Shown here piece after piece: positions 12,233 to 24,063 of a stretch of 64,000 nt of DNA (within the stretch, counting starts at the first letter, position 1; each line of letters begins with the position of its first letter). The notes beneath the pieces are model-generated. The model did not search any database, was not told where the DNA came from, and saw only the letters and a list, made by a program, of their open reading frames with translations. This stretch comes from Hermatobates lingyangjiaoensis (taxonomy: Eukaryota > Arthropoda > Insecta > Hemiptera > Hermatobatidae). The translations under genes were made by a program, and so were the position numbers. The DNA lies in assembly GCA_026182355.1 (NCBI GenBank), contig JAPFBL010000068.1, forward strand, positions 8,407,001 through 8,471,000, written 5' to 3'.

Positions 12233-13357
12233 ATTAATTTTAACACATAATTTATTTGTATATTTTGTAATATTTTTAGTTCCTCATCCAATTAGTATTT
12301 ACTTTCACTGTGCCATATTAATTATTTTATTCTTCAGTTCTTCACTTTCTTAGTTTATATTTCTTACTTCTCTTGAACTCTGCACACCTGTGACAACACT
12401 GTTGGCCTCCAACTATCGCTTCGCAAGTGTGTTTGGTGTCACTATCTCTTCTTTCCCGATAGTTAAACCGAAAATTAGTGACTGTAAGTCTGTTTTATAT
12501 TTTCTGTGAGTAAATAGTTTACTTTGAAACGTATGTATATATATAAATTGAAACTTTTATTGCAAACAATTATAGCTAAAAATGGTTTTTAATTTACAAT
12601 CAGTAGCTACAACATAAGTTATTTGTTTAGACCTTTACCATTGTCCAGATCTCTTCACCGTTGAAAATGTAATATTGCTTAACTTATTTTCCTCTTTGAA
12701 GTTTTTTCCTCTCATAATTTTGTTTCATTTTTTGCTTAAAGTTTCCTTAAACCTTCAAATAGTCTTTTTAATATTTCATTTAACCTTAGTAAATTTATTT
12801 GATATGAAATCTTTTTGTTTTATGGTGTATAAATCAAAAAGAATTCTCCTTTTTCATGTTTTCCTTTTTTTCATAAATTAAACATTCAATTGAGATTCAT
12901 TTATTTGGTTATTGTTATTGTATTTTATAATTTAAATATTCTTACTTATTTTCACTAAAGAGTTGATATATTTTCATCTTTAAATTATAACGCCATGATT
13001 TTTCTATAGCTTTAAGCAAGATAATTCAAATATTTGTTAATGAATTTTGATGTCAATTCATAGGTAGTTTGCCAATTATATATAGAATAGTTGGACCATG
13101 TTACATTGTAAAATGTTGAATGATATCGTTGTGAAATGATAAATTATTTATCATAGGTGAAGAATAAGACCATTCCCATAGTCACTTTATTATTTAAGCT
13201 GCATTTAATGCAGACTATTTGACAAAAACAAATTCTTTACAAAACCATAAACATTTTTGTAAGAAATCAAATGTAGCAAATGGGGTTGTGATGTAATATT
13301 CTATTTTATTCGACTGTTATAATGTTTTCAGTTTTTACCTTAATTTTATATTAATCT

Positions 13358-13666
13358 GTGTATATGAGAATTATCCATGGTGATATATATATAAGAGGAC
13401 CTAAAGACCATACAGAAAGGTTACATAAAGTGAAGCTGACCAGGGACATGCTTACAAACAACACTGAAATATTATATCAAGAAAGAGATCATGGCAGATT
13501 AGGTATTATAGAGGCCCTGGAAATATTAGAAATGAGGCCCAGTATAAATAATCAAACTGCAAGTATTGCAAAAATATTGAAGTTGCACATGGTACAGTTC
13601 CAACCTCAACAAATAGGGAATTTAACAAGGACAGAAGAAACTGAAGACTCACCTGTGGACATATAA
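13358..13666 (+). pseudogene. Penelope-like element, C-terminal ORF fragment
   Basis: The frame runs to a TAA at about 13664 and holds the pattern HTERLHKVKLTRDML, then NTEILYQERDHGRLGI, IEALEILEMRPSINNQ and finally LKLH. The block in which a residue pair leads into EAL-I-x-x-x-x-PSINNQ followed by LKLH is typical of the C-terminal end of Penelope-like retroelement polyproteins in arthropods, after the reverse transcriptase and around the GIY-YIG nuclease. Only the end is present: no RT motifs lie upstream, as expected for the usual 5' truncation. Downstream come a short 3' region with a hammerhead-like motif (13800-13825) and a (CA)n(TA)n tract, a normal setting for such elements. Recognition is by eye, not by alignment. 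Confidence 0.65.
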
Positions 13667-13799
13667 CAGGAATTGCAACCTGCCAGTTTTAATATTTACT
13701 TTATATTTCTATCGGCGTTATTTGAGTGTTAAAATTAAGTTTTAGATAAAATTGTTAAATAGTTTTTAAGATACTATGGATATGTGTTCAAAAATAACC

Positions 13800-13832
13800 C
13801 TGTAGATGGTCAAAGAAGCCTGAAACATCGGT
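13800..13832 (+). ncRNA. Hammerhead-like motif in Penelope-like 3' region
   Basis: CTGTAGA, a short GG..CC stem, then GAAACATCGG. This matches the degenerate hammerhead layout CTGANGA-stem-GAAA with one changed core base. Lying about 130 nt after the stop codon of the Penelope-like ORF, it links the motif class to that element type within this window. Confidence 0.45.
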
Positions 13833-13980
13833 AATAATAAATACGATTAAAAATGGACAGAAGATCATATGGTGAGTTAATATGCCTATGGTAGTTCCTG
13901 GAGAATTTAAAGGACTAATACGAGATTTGGAAAAGAAATCCAAAAAACTGATTAAGACAAATGTAGGCAGAAAATTTAAT

Positions 13981-13982
<2 letters not shown>

Positions 13983-14037
<55 letters not shown>
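13983..14037. repeat. (CA)n(TA)n compound microsatellite
   Basis: A CA tract passing into a TA tract at the downstream side of the Penelope-like fragment. Confidence 0.95.
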
Positions 14038-15329
14038 TTAAATATACATCTATATATATAGGTAAGCTGTAATGGATAGAAGTGTCATATTGACACAGGT
14101 ATAATGTGTAGACAAAATACAAAATTAATAATTAATACTAATAATGTTGTACAAATTAAGAAGCATAATAAAAATAAACTATATGTTATATTATAACACG
14201 AAAACGTAAGCATGAATTTAAAAAAAATTAATAAATTGAGGATTTCTTACCAATAATTAACGGGTTAGGTAAACACATTTGAAAACACAACTTATGTTTG
14301 AAGTCAAATAGACCCAAAAAACAAGTGAGAATGTGTAGGCAGTTGGCATGAAAGACAAACCTAAAATATATTTACTTTCTCATTCAGCTTTTATCTTCTT
14401 TGAGTTTTACCAAAGTTTAATTTTATGGAAATTCCCGTTTGGCTCTCTTGACAGGTTGTCTGGAAGTTTTCCAGTAATGAATAGGAAAGTATAAGTTACG
14501 TCTATCTATTGTCTCTCAACTGAAATATATTTCACCCATTTCCTTTTTTGTTTCAGTCAAAATGAACCAAATATTTTACATTTGTCATTCCTATTCAGCG
14601 GTATAGTATTTAGTTACATTGAAATATTAATTTTCAACTGTATAACAGGACTAATTAATTCATTTTGTGTCAATGACATCATAAATAATCAAATAAATGT
14701 AAAGTAGCAATAATAAAGTGAAAGCATCTAAACCAAAATAAAATACCATTCCTAATAGTAGAATGCAATATCAATAACAGGAAAACTCTACAAAACTATA
14801 ATCTTTCTTTGAACTTAAATGCAAATTCACATACACACACCACCCCCACTCGGCCATCTGCAAATACAATTTTTCAGAGTACATCGCTTATTGTATATGC
14901 TTTCCTATGATTTTAGTGATAAACTAAAACACAATATATTTTGCATGCACTGCAGTATTATTGTAATAAATTATTCCAATAGGCAAGACTCTCTTCTTAA
15001 ATTTAAATGTTCCCTTTTTTTGCCTAATGATGAAGCGTTCTCCTTATTGAAAATAGTGAATACTTGGGTAATGAATTAAATTAAAAAAATGAGTATTAAT
15101 CACAAATTTATTCTTTATTCATCAGAATAGTCTGATAAGTATATGACTATAAAAATTGAAGTATATGTTTGAAACAATGGAAATCTAGTTATTCCATTTA
15201 AAATGCTCAAAGTGTGGTAGGGTAGACAGCCCAGTGGCCTTCTCCGTCGGCTCTGTGGCAGTCCGAGTTCTCAATCTGACCTTCTTCCATTTTATTGCGT
15301 GAGAGGTGAACAAATGGGATTGTTTGGTC
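14038..15329. other. AT-rich noncoding stretch
   Basis: No gene or recognisable element. An 86-codon + frame at 14819-15079 has no family resemblance and is treated as chance. Confidence 0.4.
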
Positions 15330-15334
15330 CTTCA

Positions 15335-15435
15335 GAGAGGACCAAAACCCGTCGAGCCTGTACGATGTCAGGTACTTGTTAAAGATTTCTATTCTAAATA
15401 CACTTGAGTTATGCGACTCCCAATATAGAATCATT
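15335..15435 (+). repeat. SINE-like short repeat, copy B
   Basis: Partner of 6185-6312. Shares CCTGTACGATGTCAGGTAC, TGTTAAAGAT, CACTTGAGT and CGACTCCCAATATAGAATC in order, with small indels. The copy may extend left into the GC-richer stretch from about 15225. Confidence 0.55.
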
Positions 15436-16777
15436 AGGGAGGTAGAATATTGTCTTGTGGATCAGTGCCAGAGGTCCAGCTTCCTAGTAGACTCGCAATC
15501 CACCTGAAACAAATACGTCCAAAAAGTTTAAAAAAATACATTTTGTTATGTCACGTATGACTTTATGTTTGGAAAATTAAAATAATGACTGAAAATTATC
15601 TGGTAAATGATAAGGGCGAAAGAAAGTTTACTATCACTCATATTTGTGAAGCATGTTTTGGCATTTGGAACTAATGTTTTTTTTTAAGTTTTCCCTTGTG
15701 TTACCCACAGAACAAATAGTGTATTTTTTTGCTCTGTGTTGTATATCTCTGTGGTATTTTCTATCCAAAAGTAAATATTATAAGGACTCTTTTCAACTCT
15801 GAAAATTAATCAGTTGAACAAAAACTGTCGCAAGCTTTAAAATGAAAACAATTGTTTCTAATCAAATATTATAATAACTTGAGTTTTAAAGCCTTATATT
15901 TGACCAAAATAAACAAACCAAATTCGATTGCATGGAGATAAAACTTGTAAAAGTGTTTCTGTAATGGTTTTATAAAATAGGCATAGCGTAACTACTAAGG
16001 GTCTCTAGATGTTTTAAAATTGTTATTACTGCAGTAATATTCCCATAATACTCAAACAATAACAGCTGCATTAGTCTTTACTCATAAAACCTTATCTTTT
16101 CAAACTTTATAACCAGCTCTTCAAATATCTCCTTATAAAAGAGCACAAGTATTACTTACAAGTGTTACACTTATACTTGGTTTCGCAGTGGGTTAGTTAT
16201 AAAACTTGATCGAAGTTATGGTATCGTAACCGTTTTTTTTGCGTAAAGATAGCTGAATTTATACATTTTAAAATAATTAATTTGATTCTGCATTAATTGA
16301 AATATTAATTAAGGTGAGATTTATAACTCATTAGAGAGGCCTAATTGGCAACGAGGCCGGATTAGAAGTTTGGTTTTGTATTTTCATAAGTTAAGTTATA
16401 AAGAGTTTTCATCAGTATTGTTAATAATTAACAGTAGATTGTGCTTATAAAGTCACTTCTGAGACCACCTTTTACTTACTATTACTTATATATTCAATAA
16501 ATGATCCAGTTTAATGCATTTATAATTCTTAAGCTTAATAACAGTGCAGTTGCATAATCCATGTACAACTACAATTGTAATCCTGTACGTTGAACTATGT
16601 CAGTTAGAGAGGTGTGACATATTGTTATTGCATCAGTACACTTAATGCTATAAGTAGAAACCCAAGTAATATAGGACGCAGAAACAAAATAATTTGTTTT
16701 CAATTAAACATTCAATGTTTTTTTCCTTCAGTATGCATTAAACTTATATAATGGTGAGATCTATTTTTACATAAATG

Positions 16778-16835
16778 TATAGTGATCATAAAAAACTTAA
16801 TTTGAAATTCATCGGTTTACTTTTTTCTTGTTACC
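16778..16835 (+). repeat. R1 fragment (left end)
   Basis: TTACATAAATGTATAGTGATC, then AAAAAA, TTTGA and CGG, match the left end of R1 at 10880-10945 with substitutions. Confidence 0.45.
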
Positions 16836-17470
16836 ATGAATGATTTTTAATAAACATTTTGAGCGCTAATGACTACAAGGCGATGAGTTTCAAAAAAATA
16901 AATATTTAAAATTCAATAAAAAACAAAAATATTATAAAGTATAATCAATTGGAATTAATTTGGTAATTACAATATAACTTATAATATTTAACTGTATATT
17001 GTACTTAAATATGGTTTAAAGAAACATTTATTGACACAATAAAAATATTTTGAAAAGTAAAATTCATTGCTGTGAATCAAAAATTTGTAAACTTTAAATA
17101 AATATAGATACATAATTCCTGGACAACAAGAAGCTTGAAAAAGGTACTTATGGTCTTTATGTTGAAGAGAGTACTAATTCCAGAAACATAAAATATTATT
17201 TTAAACATGGATAATATTCAGTATTATCTTATACATGAAAAAAGTGTATATCAACAAATTTGTGTTAAATCAATATTTTCAATATTTTAAAGTATTGAAT
17301 GATAATCTCATAGGAGAACTATAACTCTAAAAAGACAGTTTTAAGTTCCACCTGTAGTCATTTACTGGAGAGTGAATACATTACATTAGATAATTGTTAT
17401 TTGTCCTGTCGCTTTATTACTGTCCTGGGAGCACTCTAGATATTTGTAATCAGTGCATATAATTTTCAGG

Positions 17471-17925
17471 ATATAGCCCGTACTTTCGCGTGCCGTTGTT
17501 ATTTTGTATTACACTACCTGTGACCAGTTGGGTCATCCAACACCTTCCTTTTTAATGCAATCATGTTTATATAAATGCAGATTAACTCTAAATTAATTAA
17601 ATTATAATAAAGAGGATAATGACACATATTTTTAAGACAATTCTTTTTATTTACATTTTTTGTACAATTTGAATTTTTCAAAAAAAAATATAATGTCTTC
17701 TTTCTGTTTGACACTACTGAGAGCTAGCAACATGTATTCGTCATGTTGAAATGCTGTTTTACATAAATGAACTGAAACTTTCTGTAAAGTCTCTCCTTAA
17801 GACTTATGAATAGTCACGGCAAATTCTAACTGAATTGGAAATTGAATCCTTGAAAAAGGAATGTTGTCTTCTTCAGATAAAACAATTTCCAGATAAATTT
17901 ACTATCGTATATCGAGTATATTTAC
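17471..17925 (-). pseudogene. Helitron/PIF1-type helicase C-terminal relic
   Basis: On the minus strand, about 17860 down to 17690 reads IPFSRIQFPIQLEFAVTIHK, then S-stop-GETLQKVSVHL, KTAF, and a weak YMLLALSSVK. This is the end of a PIF1-superfamily helicase: the QFP-x-x-L-x-x-A-x-T-I-x-K-x-x-G-x-T motif and the Y-x-A-L-S-R-V motif, here with substitutions. One stop interrupts the IHKSQG block. Helitron transposons carry this helicase, and a cellular PIF1 would not normally survive as an isolated 60-codon fragment. At 17471-17497 the minus strand has GGCACGCGAAAGTACGGGCT, which resembles a decayed Helitron 3' terminus. That part is tentative. Confidence 0.6.
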
Positions 17926-18125
17926 GAAACCGGTTCAGATCTACATAACTTGGGTATTATTATGATTATTTTACAATTATTATTCATGTAGCGTTGTTGA
18001 ATTATTTGTACAATGAGTTGACTTGCAAAACAGTTGGAAGTGTATACACATGTCAAGGGGTGAAGACTTAAGAGATTCCGAATACTTCTTTGATTTAGAT
18101 ATCTTACTTTAACTTCATTTTCCAA

Positions 18126-21100
18126 CTTTGTGCTAGCTTTGTGCTAAATGTAATTGTTGATAAGTATATTCATATAAAACAATAAAATAGCATATCATTG
18201 GTATTTTACTCAGTATTACGAATTTGCTGTAATATATTAGTTTATACATTAAATAAGTTTTTTATTTACATTTTCGTGAAATTTGTTATTTGTATTTACT
18301 GTGTGTCATAAAGTACTAAGAACATTCTACTTCATTACTCTTTAAACATTTTTTAAAACAATATGACATTTATTAGTGGGGGTTTTGAATAAATGCGTAC
18401 TCCTGTCATTGTTGACTGCAAAGAAATTAAACCAGAGTAATCTTGTGACGTAGAAACATAGGAATTAATTTATTTATTATTTTTCAGGAAACTACAATAA
18501 GTTTAATTAACAAAATAGCAAAAGTGTTTCTGTTGACAGTTTGCTTGTATTTTTACTCATTGCGAATCTGTAATTAAGAATTCCAGAGCGACACGTGAAA
18601 TGTCATTCCACGCTTTTCTTTAATAAGGATTTCTCAAACCGACCTGACCTGTGTAGACTTATATTGATCTCTCTGGAAAATATAGTAACAGTAGTTATTG
18701 GAGTTGTATAAATTGTTTGTGATTTCTTCCTTTTATGAAACACAAATTGTTAATTCAATATGCTTTGTTTTTATGATCAAAATAATTATAATAATAACAA
18801 TTTATTTATTTAAATTAACTAATAATGCAATTCGGTTATACCTTTAAAGTGAAATAAATATGTTAAACTAAAAAAAAAGAAAAACCCAATAATTTAATGC
18901 ATTTTTAACATATATTAATTTATGTTGTTATTCTAACTAACTTGGAATCATGTAATAAATTCTATCATTCATGACTTAATAGTGAATGTTATATTAAATC
19001 TGAGGGGCCAGTACCAAATTTTTGTAAATAGTTCACACAGGTTTTTCAGTTTTTATTTAATTTGATTTTGCGTACAATTCCAACCTTTCTTATAATTATT
19101 CTCTGTTGTAATAATATAAGGTTTGTGATCAAATTTGTTCTCTAGTTATGACTAATCATCCAGGATACCGATTTTGACGTAATTAAAAAAAAAAAAAATA
19201 ATCTGTGAATTCATCAAGACGAATACTAAATCACAATGTCTATACTAATCTTAGTCTCATCTCTCTTAGTCTCATCTCTCTTAGTCTTCACTCTTATTTT
19301 GGATCAAACTGCACAATTGGAATGAAGTCATTTAGGACCATTCTACCAAGGCTGTTTTAAAATTAATGCTACCATAAACTTTTCTAAATTCTTATTGCTG
19401 AGTTTTACAGTTTTTATGAATTGAATTCAAAAACTACGGTGAAAAAATGCTATCCTACATTCTCCAAATGATGAATATTGTGGGTTATAAAGATATTCCA
19501 AACTACCATTCTAAAAAAGCAAATTTCATATTTCTAAGTCAATGGCCTTTAATTATCGCTAACTAGTTCAACATACACCTTATCGATTAATAATGAACCT
19601 ATAATTTTTGAAAAACCCTTAAACGATGTAAATGATATTTGCATTAGCATGATCTTTTTTTAATTTAATTAATAATCCATTTTTTTAAGCTCTTTCACTA
19701 CGATAACGCACTGTATAATACAACATACTAGCCTTCACCATTGAATTCAACATTAAAATTTCCCCAAACAATGATAATCCTGCAAGGTGTTTGACCTCTG
19801 GTAGTCTAGAATCTGCTGCTGAAGGTAATCCTGCGAGACCAGTGTCATAAATTAATTTCCTCGGTCACGACATTCACTCTTCATTACCACTCTTTCCCGC
19901 TAAATTTACTTCCAAAATAAAGCATTTGACTCCAAGAAAAATTATAGTGGAGTTCATCGACGGGCAGTGTTGCATACTGTGAAAGCTTTGGAAATCTTGA
20001 TAACCATTCTAAGTCACTTTAGTTTATAATGGAAACAAAGTAAACTTGTTAAAGAAATTTTAAACAACTCTCTATATTCAAACAAGTTTTTACCTCCTAA
20101 AGGTGACTTCTAAATACTTTGAAAAGAAAATTTAATTAGAATCTAAATCAGTTCTTCTCAACTATCAGATTTAAACTTAGGTAATAAATGGTAGTCCTGT
20201 TTTAGAAACACTATTTAGTTTAAGAAATTGTATGGTAAACCTGTTTAAGAATAAGACTATATTTCTCTAGAAACAAAGGATAAATAACAATCTATTTCAG
20301 CCATTCCTTACAAACTTTAACATAACATAATTATTTTACATAATATTAAATTCGATGCTAAATTATCCGCAGCAAACAACACAGTACAACAACCCTCAAC
20401 CTTTGTCGTTGTTTACACAGGGAGCACCAACCTGTCGAAAGATATATTAAATTAAGTGTAAAAAGAAAACATTTCCATAATCTAATTAGCTTCATGTCCT
20501 TATTACATTGATTCCTGAAATACAATAATTATTAAAAAAATTAACCAAATTTTTTGGTTAATACATAGTTTTAGTGGTTGGTTGATATGTCGTTAAGAAA
20601 TCTGGAGATCTCCGTTATTATTCAATCAGCCTGCTTTTTCTTTCTTCAGTACTGTTATATCTGTTTTTTTAATATTTTCATCTTCCTTTGTTCTTTTCCA
20701 AAAATATAATTTAAAGATATCGTTAACCGTATTAGTTTGTTGAAGAACTAAGATGTTATTAATTTACGTCTGTTATTTTTAATTAATTAGTTAAAAATTA
20801 CAATAGCAAAAACTGTATATACCAATCAACAATAAAACCAACCATAATCAAAAACATATGTGGGACACAAACGGATTATATGCATCACCCCAGTATGCAT
20901 CAACGAGAAAAAAGTCCAATTGAATCAATTGGATTAAAGTTATTAAAAAGGGAAACAAAATCTAGGTGTACCATCACAATACGTAAAACGACTGCAATAA
21001 TCTCAAAAATACACTACTCTGTAATTTCAATTTTTTTACTGCACCATTGGGTTAGGCTTCTAATATTTTTTTCGTAAAGCCCAGTAAAGTTGGCAGTATG
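18126..21100. other. AT-rich stretch with a short tandem repeat and a possible endonuclease scrap
   Basis: No intact gene. A 15-bp unit, CTCTTAGTCTCATCT, is repeated about 2.5 times at 19248-19295. On the minus strand around 19730-19900, IIIVWGNFNVEFNGEG resembles the GDFN motif of a non-LTR endonuclease, but the flanks are too decayed to be sure. Confidence 0.35.
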
Positions 21101-21349
21101 TAGTTTAAGATTTTGTAGGGAGGATACATCAAACATCCGCCAAACTAGAACATACTAGTAGCTGTCGACCATGGATTGTTTGCCTGAAGTGTATAAAGAA
21201 ACACCAATGCGGAACAGATGCTTTGGACGTAGTAATACCCAGTTAGGAGACGAAAGCAGCGACTGCCTCAGGTCTTGACAGATCTTATGATGTTCTTCGG
21301 CTCGGCTCCTTCTTTGTATACATCCCTGAGTTTCTGCTTTTTCTACTTG

Positions 21350-21665
21350 TTGAGATTTACCTTTTCCCAATATTTTTGCATTTAAAAACTTTTTTGAGTT
21401 AATCAAGGAAAATTGCTTGCCTGCCTGGTTTGAAATGTGCCTTGTCTCTATAGGTAGTCAAATTATTCATTAGCAGGCATTAACAATATCCAGGCATCCA
21501 TTAGAGTGCTATGTTTCACCCATTTTCTCTTAGTTTAACAATAATTTTAATGCATTGCAATACGCTTTGCTTCTCGTTTAGCACTTGAATAGCAGCCTGA
21601 GAGTCAATGCTACATTTTTTTACATTTGTTGAATAAGGTTTTTTGTGTCTTCTGCATATGCATGG
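21350..21665 (-). pseudogene. Non-LTR retrotransposon RNase H relic
   Basis: Minus-strand translation gives KKCSIDSQAAIQVLNEKQ (21565-21620). This matches the catalytic-Asp block x-x-DSQAAx-x-x-L of RNase H domains at the end of I- and Jockey-related non-LTR elements. About 100 nt further on, in a shifted frame, ANE-stop-FDYL-stop-RQGTF (21435-21475) matches the GNExADxLARxG block that follows in the same domain. Order and spacing agree; at least one frameshift and two stops separate them. The reverse transcriptase that should precede it is not visible. It lies about 1.2 kb upstream of the host exon. Confidence 0.5.
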
Positions 21666-22828
21666 CAAGTTCATACGTTTTTCAGTAATTGCTGTCCAGT
21701 CGTTCTATTCATTCCTACATATTGGTGGTTAGAATATATTTTTAAACCATAACTTCACAGCAGTTGTTGAAGTGAACTTGACAACCTCTTATGATAGAAG
21801 TACATAAAAATATCAACAATATTCAACTACATCAACACATTAATATAACTACTAACTGCACCAAGAAAGTGTCTCAGTAAGAGAAACCAATACTAACAGT
21901 TAACCTATATGAAATTTAAATCATTATTACAAATACCATTACAACAATAACAGAAAATCAACAACTTAAAATCTCTTATGAATATTACCATAAAAAAATG
22001 TATAACGTCAACCTTTTACAACCTTCAATAAAGTTAATAAAATAAGTCATTGGTTCCGAGCCTGAAGTTGTCAGATAGTTGAAATTCCTGTCCATAGGTA
22101 GGGAATATTGTGACTTCTAATGTCGAATCAACTATTCAATGTGGTTCGGCATTAACTGAAATGGGTGATAAATAACCAATTAGCTGCACTTTCGGCCTCC
22201 TAGAACAGTACTGAAGGCGAGAGCATATAACTGTAGGTTTAGGAAACAACAAAAACAAACGCAATAATAATAAATAACCTTTAAAATACTACTATTATAC
22301 AGTCAGTTTTATCATTGACTGCAATGTTACTGGAATTGACATGAAAATAATTAGTACCATTATTGTGCAACCATAAAGTTGTTTAAAACTGATTCTAGGA
22401 TAAGCTTCAAAACAACCAAAAACTAAGCCTTAGAGAAACTAATGTGAACTCAAAAACTAGTATCGAAAACTCTAGAGGTCTTAAACAATTATTCTATAAT
22501 AACAAAGTAGATATTCTATGACAACTTCTGAAACTGAATTACTTTCAACTCTAAATTTTATTTAATGTGACATATCACTTCTTCTAATTCTACGTAATAG
22601 GACGCCATTACTATTGTAGTTTTTTGTTGGACAGAACATTGAAAACTATTCTTCTTGTTTTCTATTATTTGAGATTTTAATTCTAAAAATCTTGGACTAT
22701 AGATGTTTCCCTACTATTTAAGGCTTAAAGAATTGTATTTTCATTATATTTATATATTATTTGTTGATTGTGATAATAAAAGATGTTATGTTTTTGTTGT
22801 TATGCTAAATAATTTTGCTTTGTTTTAG

Positions 22829-22954
22829 GATGTTGACAGAGATCAGGTGAAGCAATGGCAGACGAAGGGCCAGTGACGTCAGAGAGTCTCGGTGGGTTAG
22901 GGCCTGTCAAAGCTCAACCTAACAAGAGACCAACCATCATTATTTACCCAACAG
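22829..22954 (+). CDS. First coding exon of an unrecognised host gene
   Basis: The acceptor is TTTGCTTTGTTTTAG (AG at 22827-22828) and the donor is ACAG^GTGAGC (GT at 22955). The ATG at 22855 has G at -3 and G at +4, a strong start context. An in-frame TGA at 22834-22836, inside the exon, rules out coding further upstream, so the exon begins with 26 nt of 5' UTR. It encodes 33 residues, beginning MADEGPVTSESLGGLG and ending PNKRPTIIIYPT, and stops in phase 1. GC content is well above the surroundings. No signal peptide, membrane segment or domain is visible; the N terminus is acidic then basic. The splice phase fits the 16-nt exon at 50253. At least one noncoding exon must lie upstream. I do not recognise the protein. 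Exon reality is well supported; function is unknown. Confidence 0.75.
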
Positions 22955-23957
22955 GTGAGCCACTTGTGATTCATTTAGCATTCATCTAGATACATAGTAG
23001 GTCTATCATTAAATGTATGTGATTGGTTCTATGTGGTCGGCATGAGCCTTGAGGCTACACTTCCAATTTTGAAACATGTTCATTAAAGGGAAATGGTTTC
23101 CATTTCTTGTGAATTAAAGATGATGACCAATAGCAAATCATGCCATCACAGCCTAAACGTGCCAGATCACTTTTATAATGACTGCTCAATCTACGTCTGG
23201 CCCTTGTGACGACATACAACAATAGAGCTTGAGAGCTTATAGGGAAACAAAACGAGTTGAGGTCGGCCTATATTAGAGCTTTTCTCTGTATTTTCGACTG
23301 CATTTTTATTTTAAACATATTTAATTGTTTCTCACCTTTTCTTACTTTATTTCATGCTTGATTTCATTTGCTATATTTTGGTTCTAAACGCCAAAGTAAG
23401 TAGTGCGAGTGTCCCTTTGGTTTGATCTTCAACGACCGCCACACGCCTCTGTTGAGTCCTAGAAGACATTACGCTGTATCTCTCTCTTTCGTTCTAAGTT
23501 TTCTCTTCATCGTAAACAAGGGACAAAATATCGACTATAGTCAGGGTTCTGAAGTAAAATATTAATTTAGTCAACCCTCGCTTGCCTTCGGAACGACTCC
23601 TACCTTTTAACACACATATTATATCTGTTTTCTTTCTGTGTATTTAGTTTATATATATGTATATATATAAAAGGTCCTTTAAGATTCAGGCGTAAAGTTG
23701 TTTTGAATTATAAAGCTTTATGAAAGTTATAAATTACTTCCCCAAACCTGAGACATCTTCACAATCTTGTATCCACTCAACGAAATTGTCATTGACGTTT
23801 TGAGTTATCAAATTACTATTACTTCTATTGAGTTAATTACTAATGCGCATCGTTAATATATATGTTATGACTTCTTTCTTTCAGTATCTATACTACTTTA
23901 AACTATCTTCTACTAATTCTAACGTAGTGCAATCAGTTATTATGTGGTATTTAAAGT

Positions 23958-24010
23958 GGTGAGTGTCGGTGGTACAACACCACTGGCGAGTTGTACCACA
24001 GACACTCACC
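23958..24010. repeat. 21-bp inverted repeat
   Basis: GGTGAGTGTCGGTGGTACAAC (23958-23978) pairs with the reverse complement at 23990-24010 with one mismatch and an 11-nt loop. It stands directly upstream of a hammerhead-like motif, so both probably belong to one retroelement end. Confidence 0.7.
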
Positions 24011-24017
24011 CTAAGTT

Positions 24018-24063
24018 AATGCCTCAAGAAGAAGACTACGTCTTCGAAACGCGTTGTTTATAC
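24018..24063 (+). ncRNA. Hammerhead-like motif with strong stem II
   Basis: CTCAAGA, then GAAGAC-TAC-GTCTTC (a perfect 6-bp stem II with a 3-nt loop), then GAAA and the palindrome ACGCGT as a minimal stem III. The core has C in place of the conserved G of CTGANGA, so it is probably inactive. The GTCTTCGAAACGCG signature resembles other degenerate Penelope-like ends. Confidence 0.4.

Noticed and set aside
16732..16753. TTTTTTTCCTTCAG ... ATG^GTGAGA, a possible 22-nt exon
   Set aside because: No frame link to the supported exons and no coding character.
19730..19900. Possible non-LTR endonuclease scrap on the minus strand (VWGNFNVEFNGEG)
   Set aside because: A single GDFN-like match in decayed sequence is not enough for a call.
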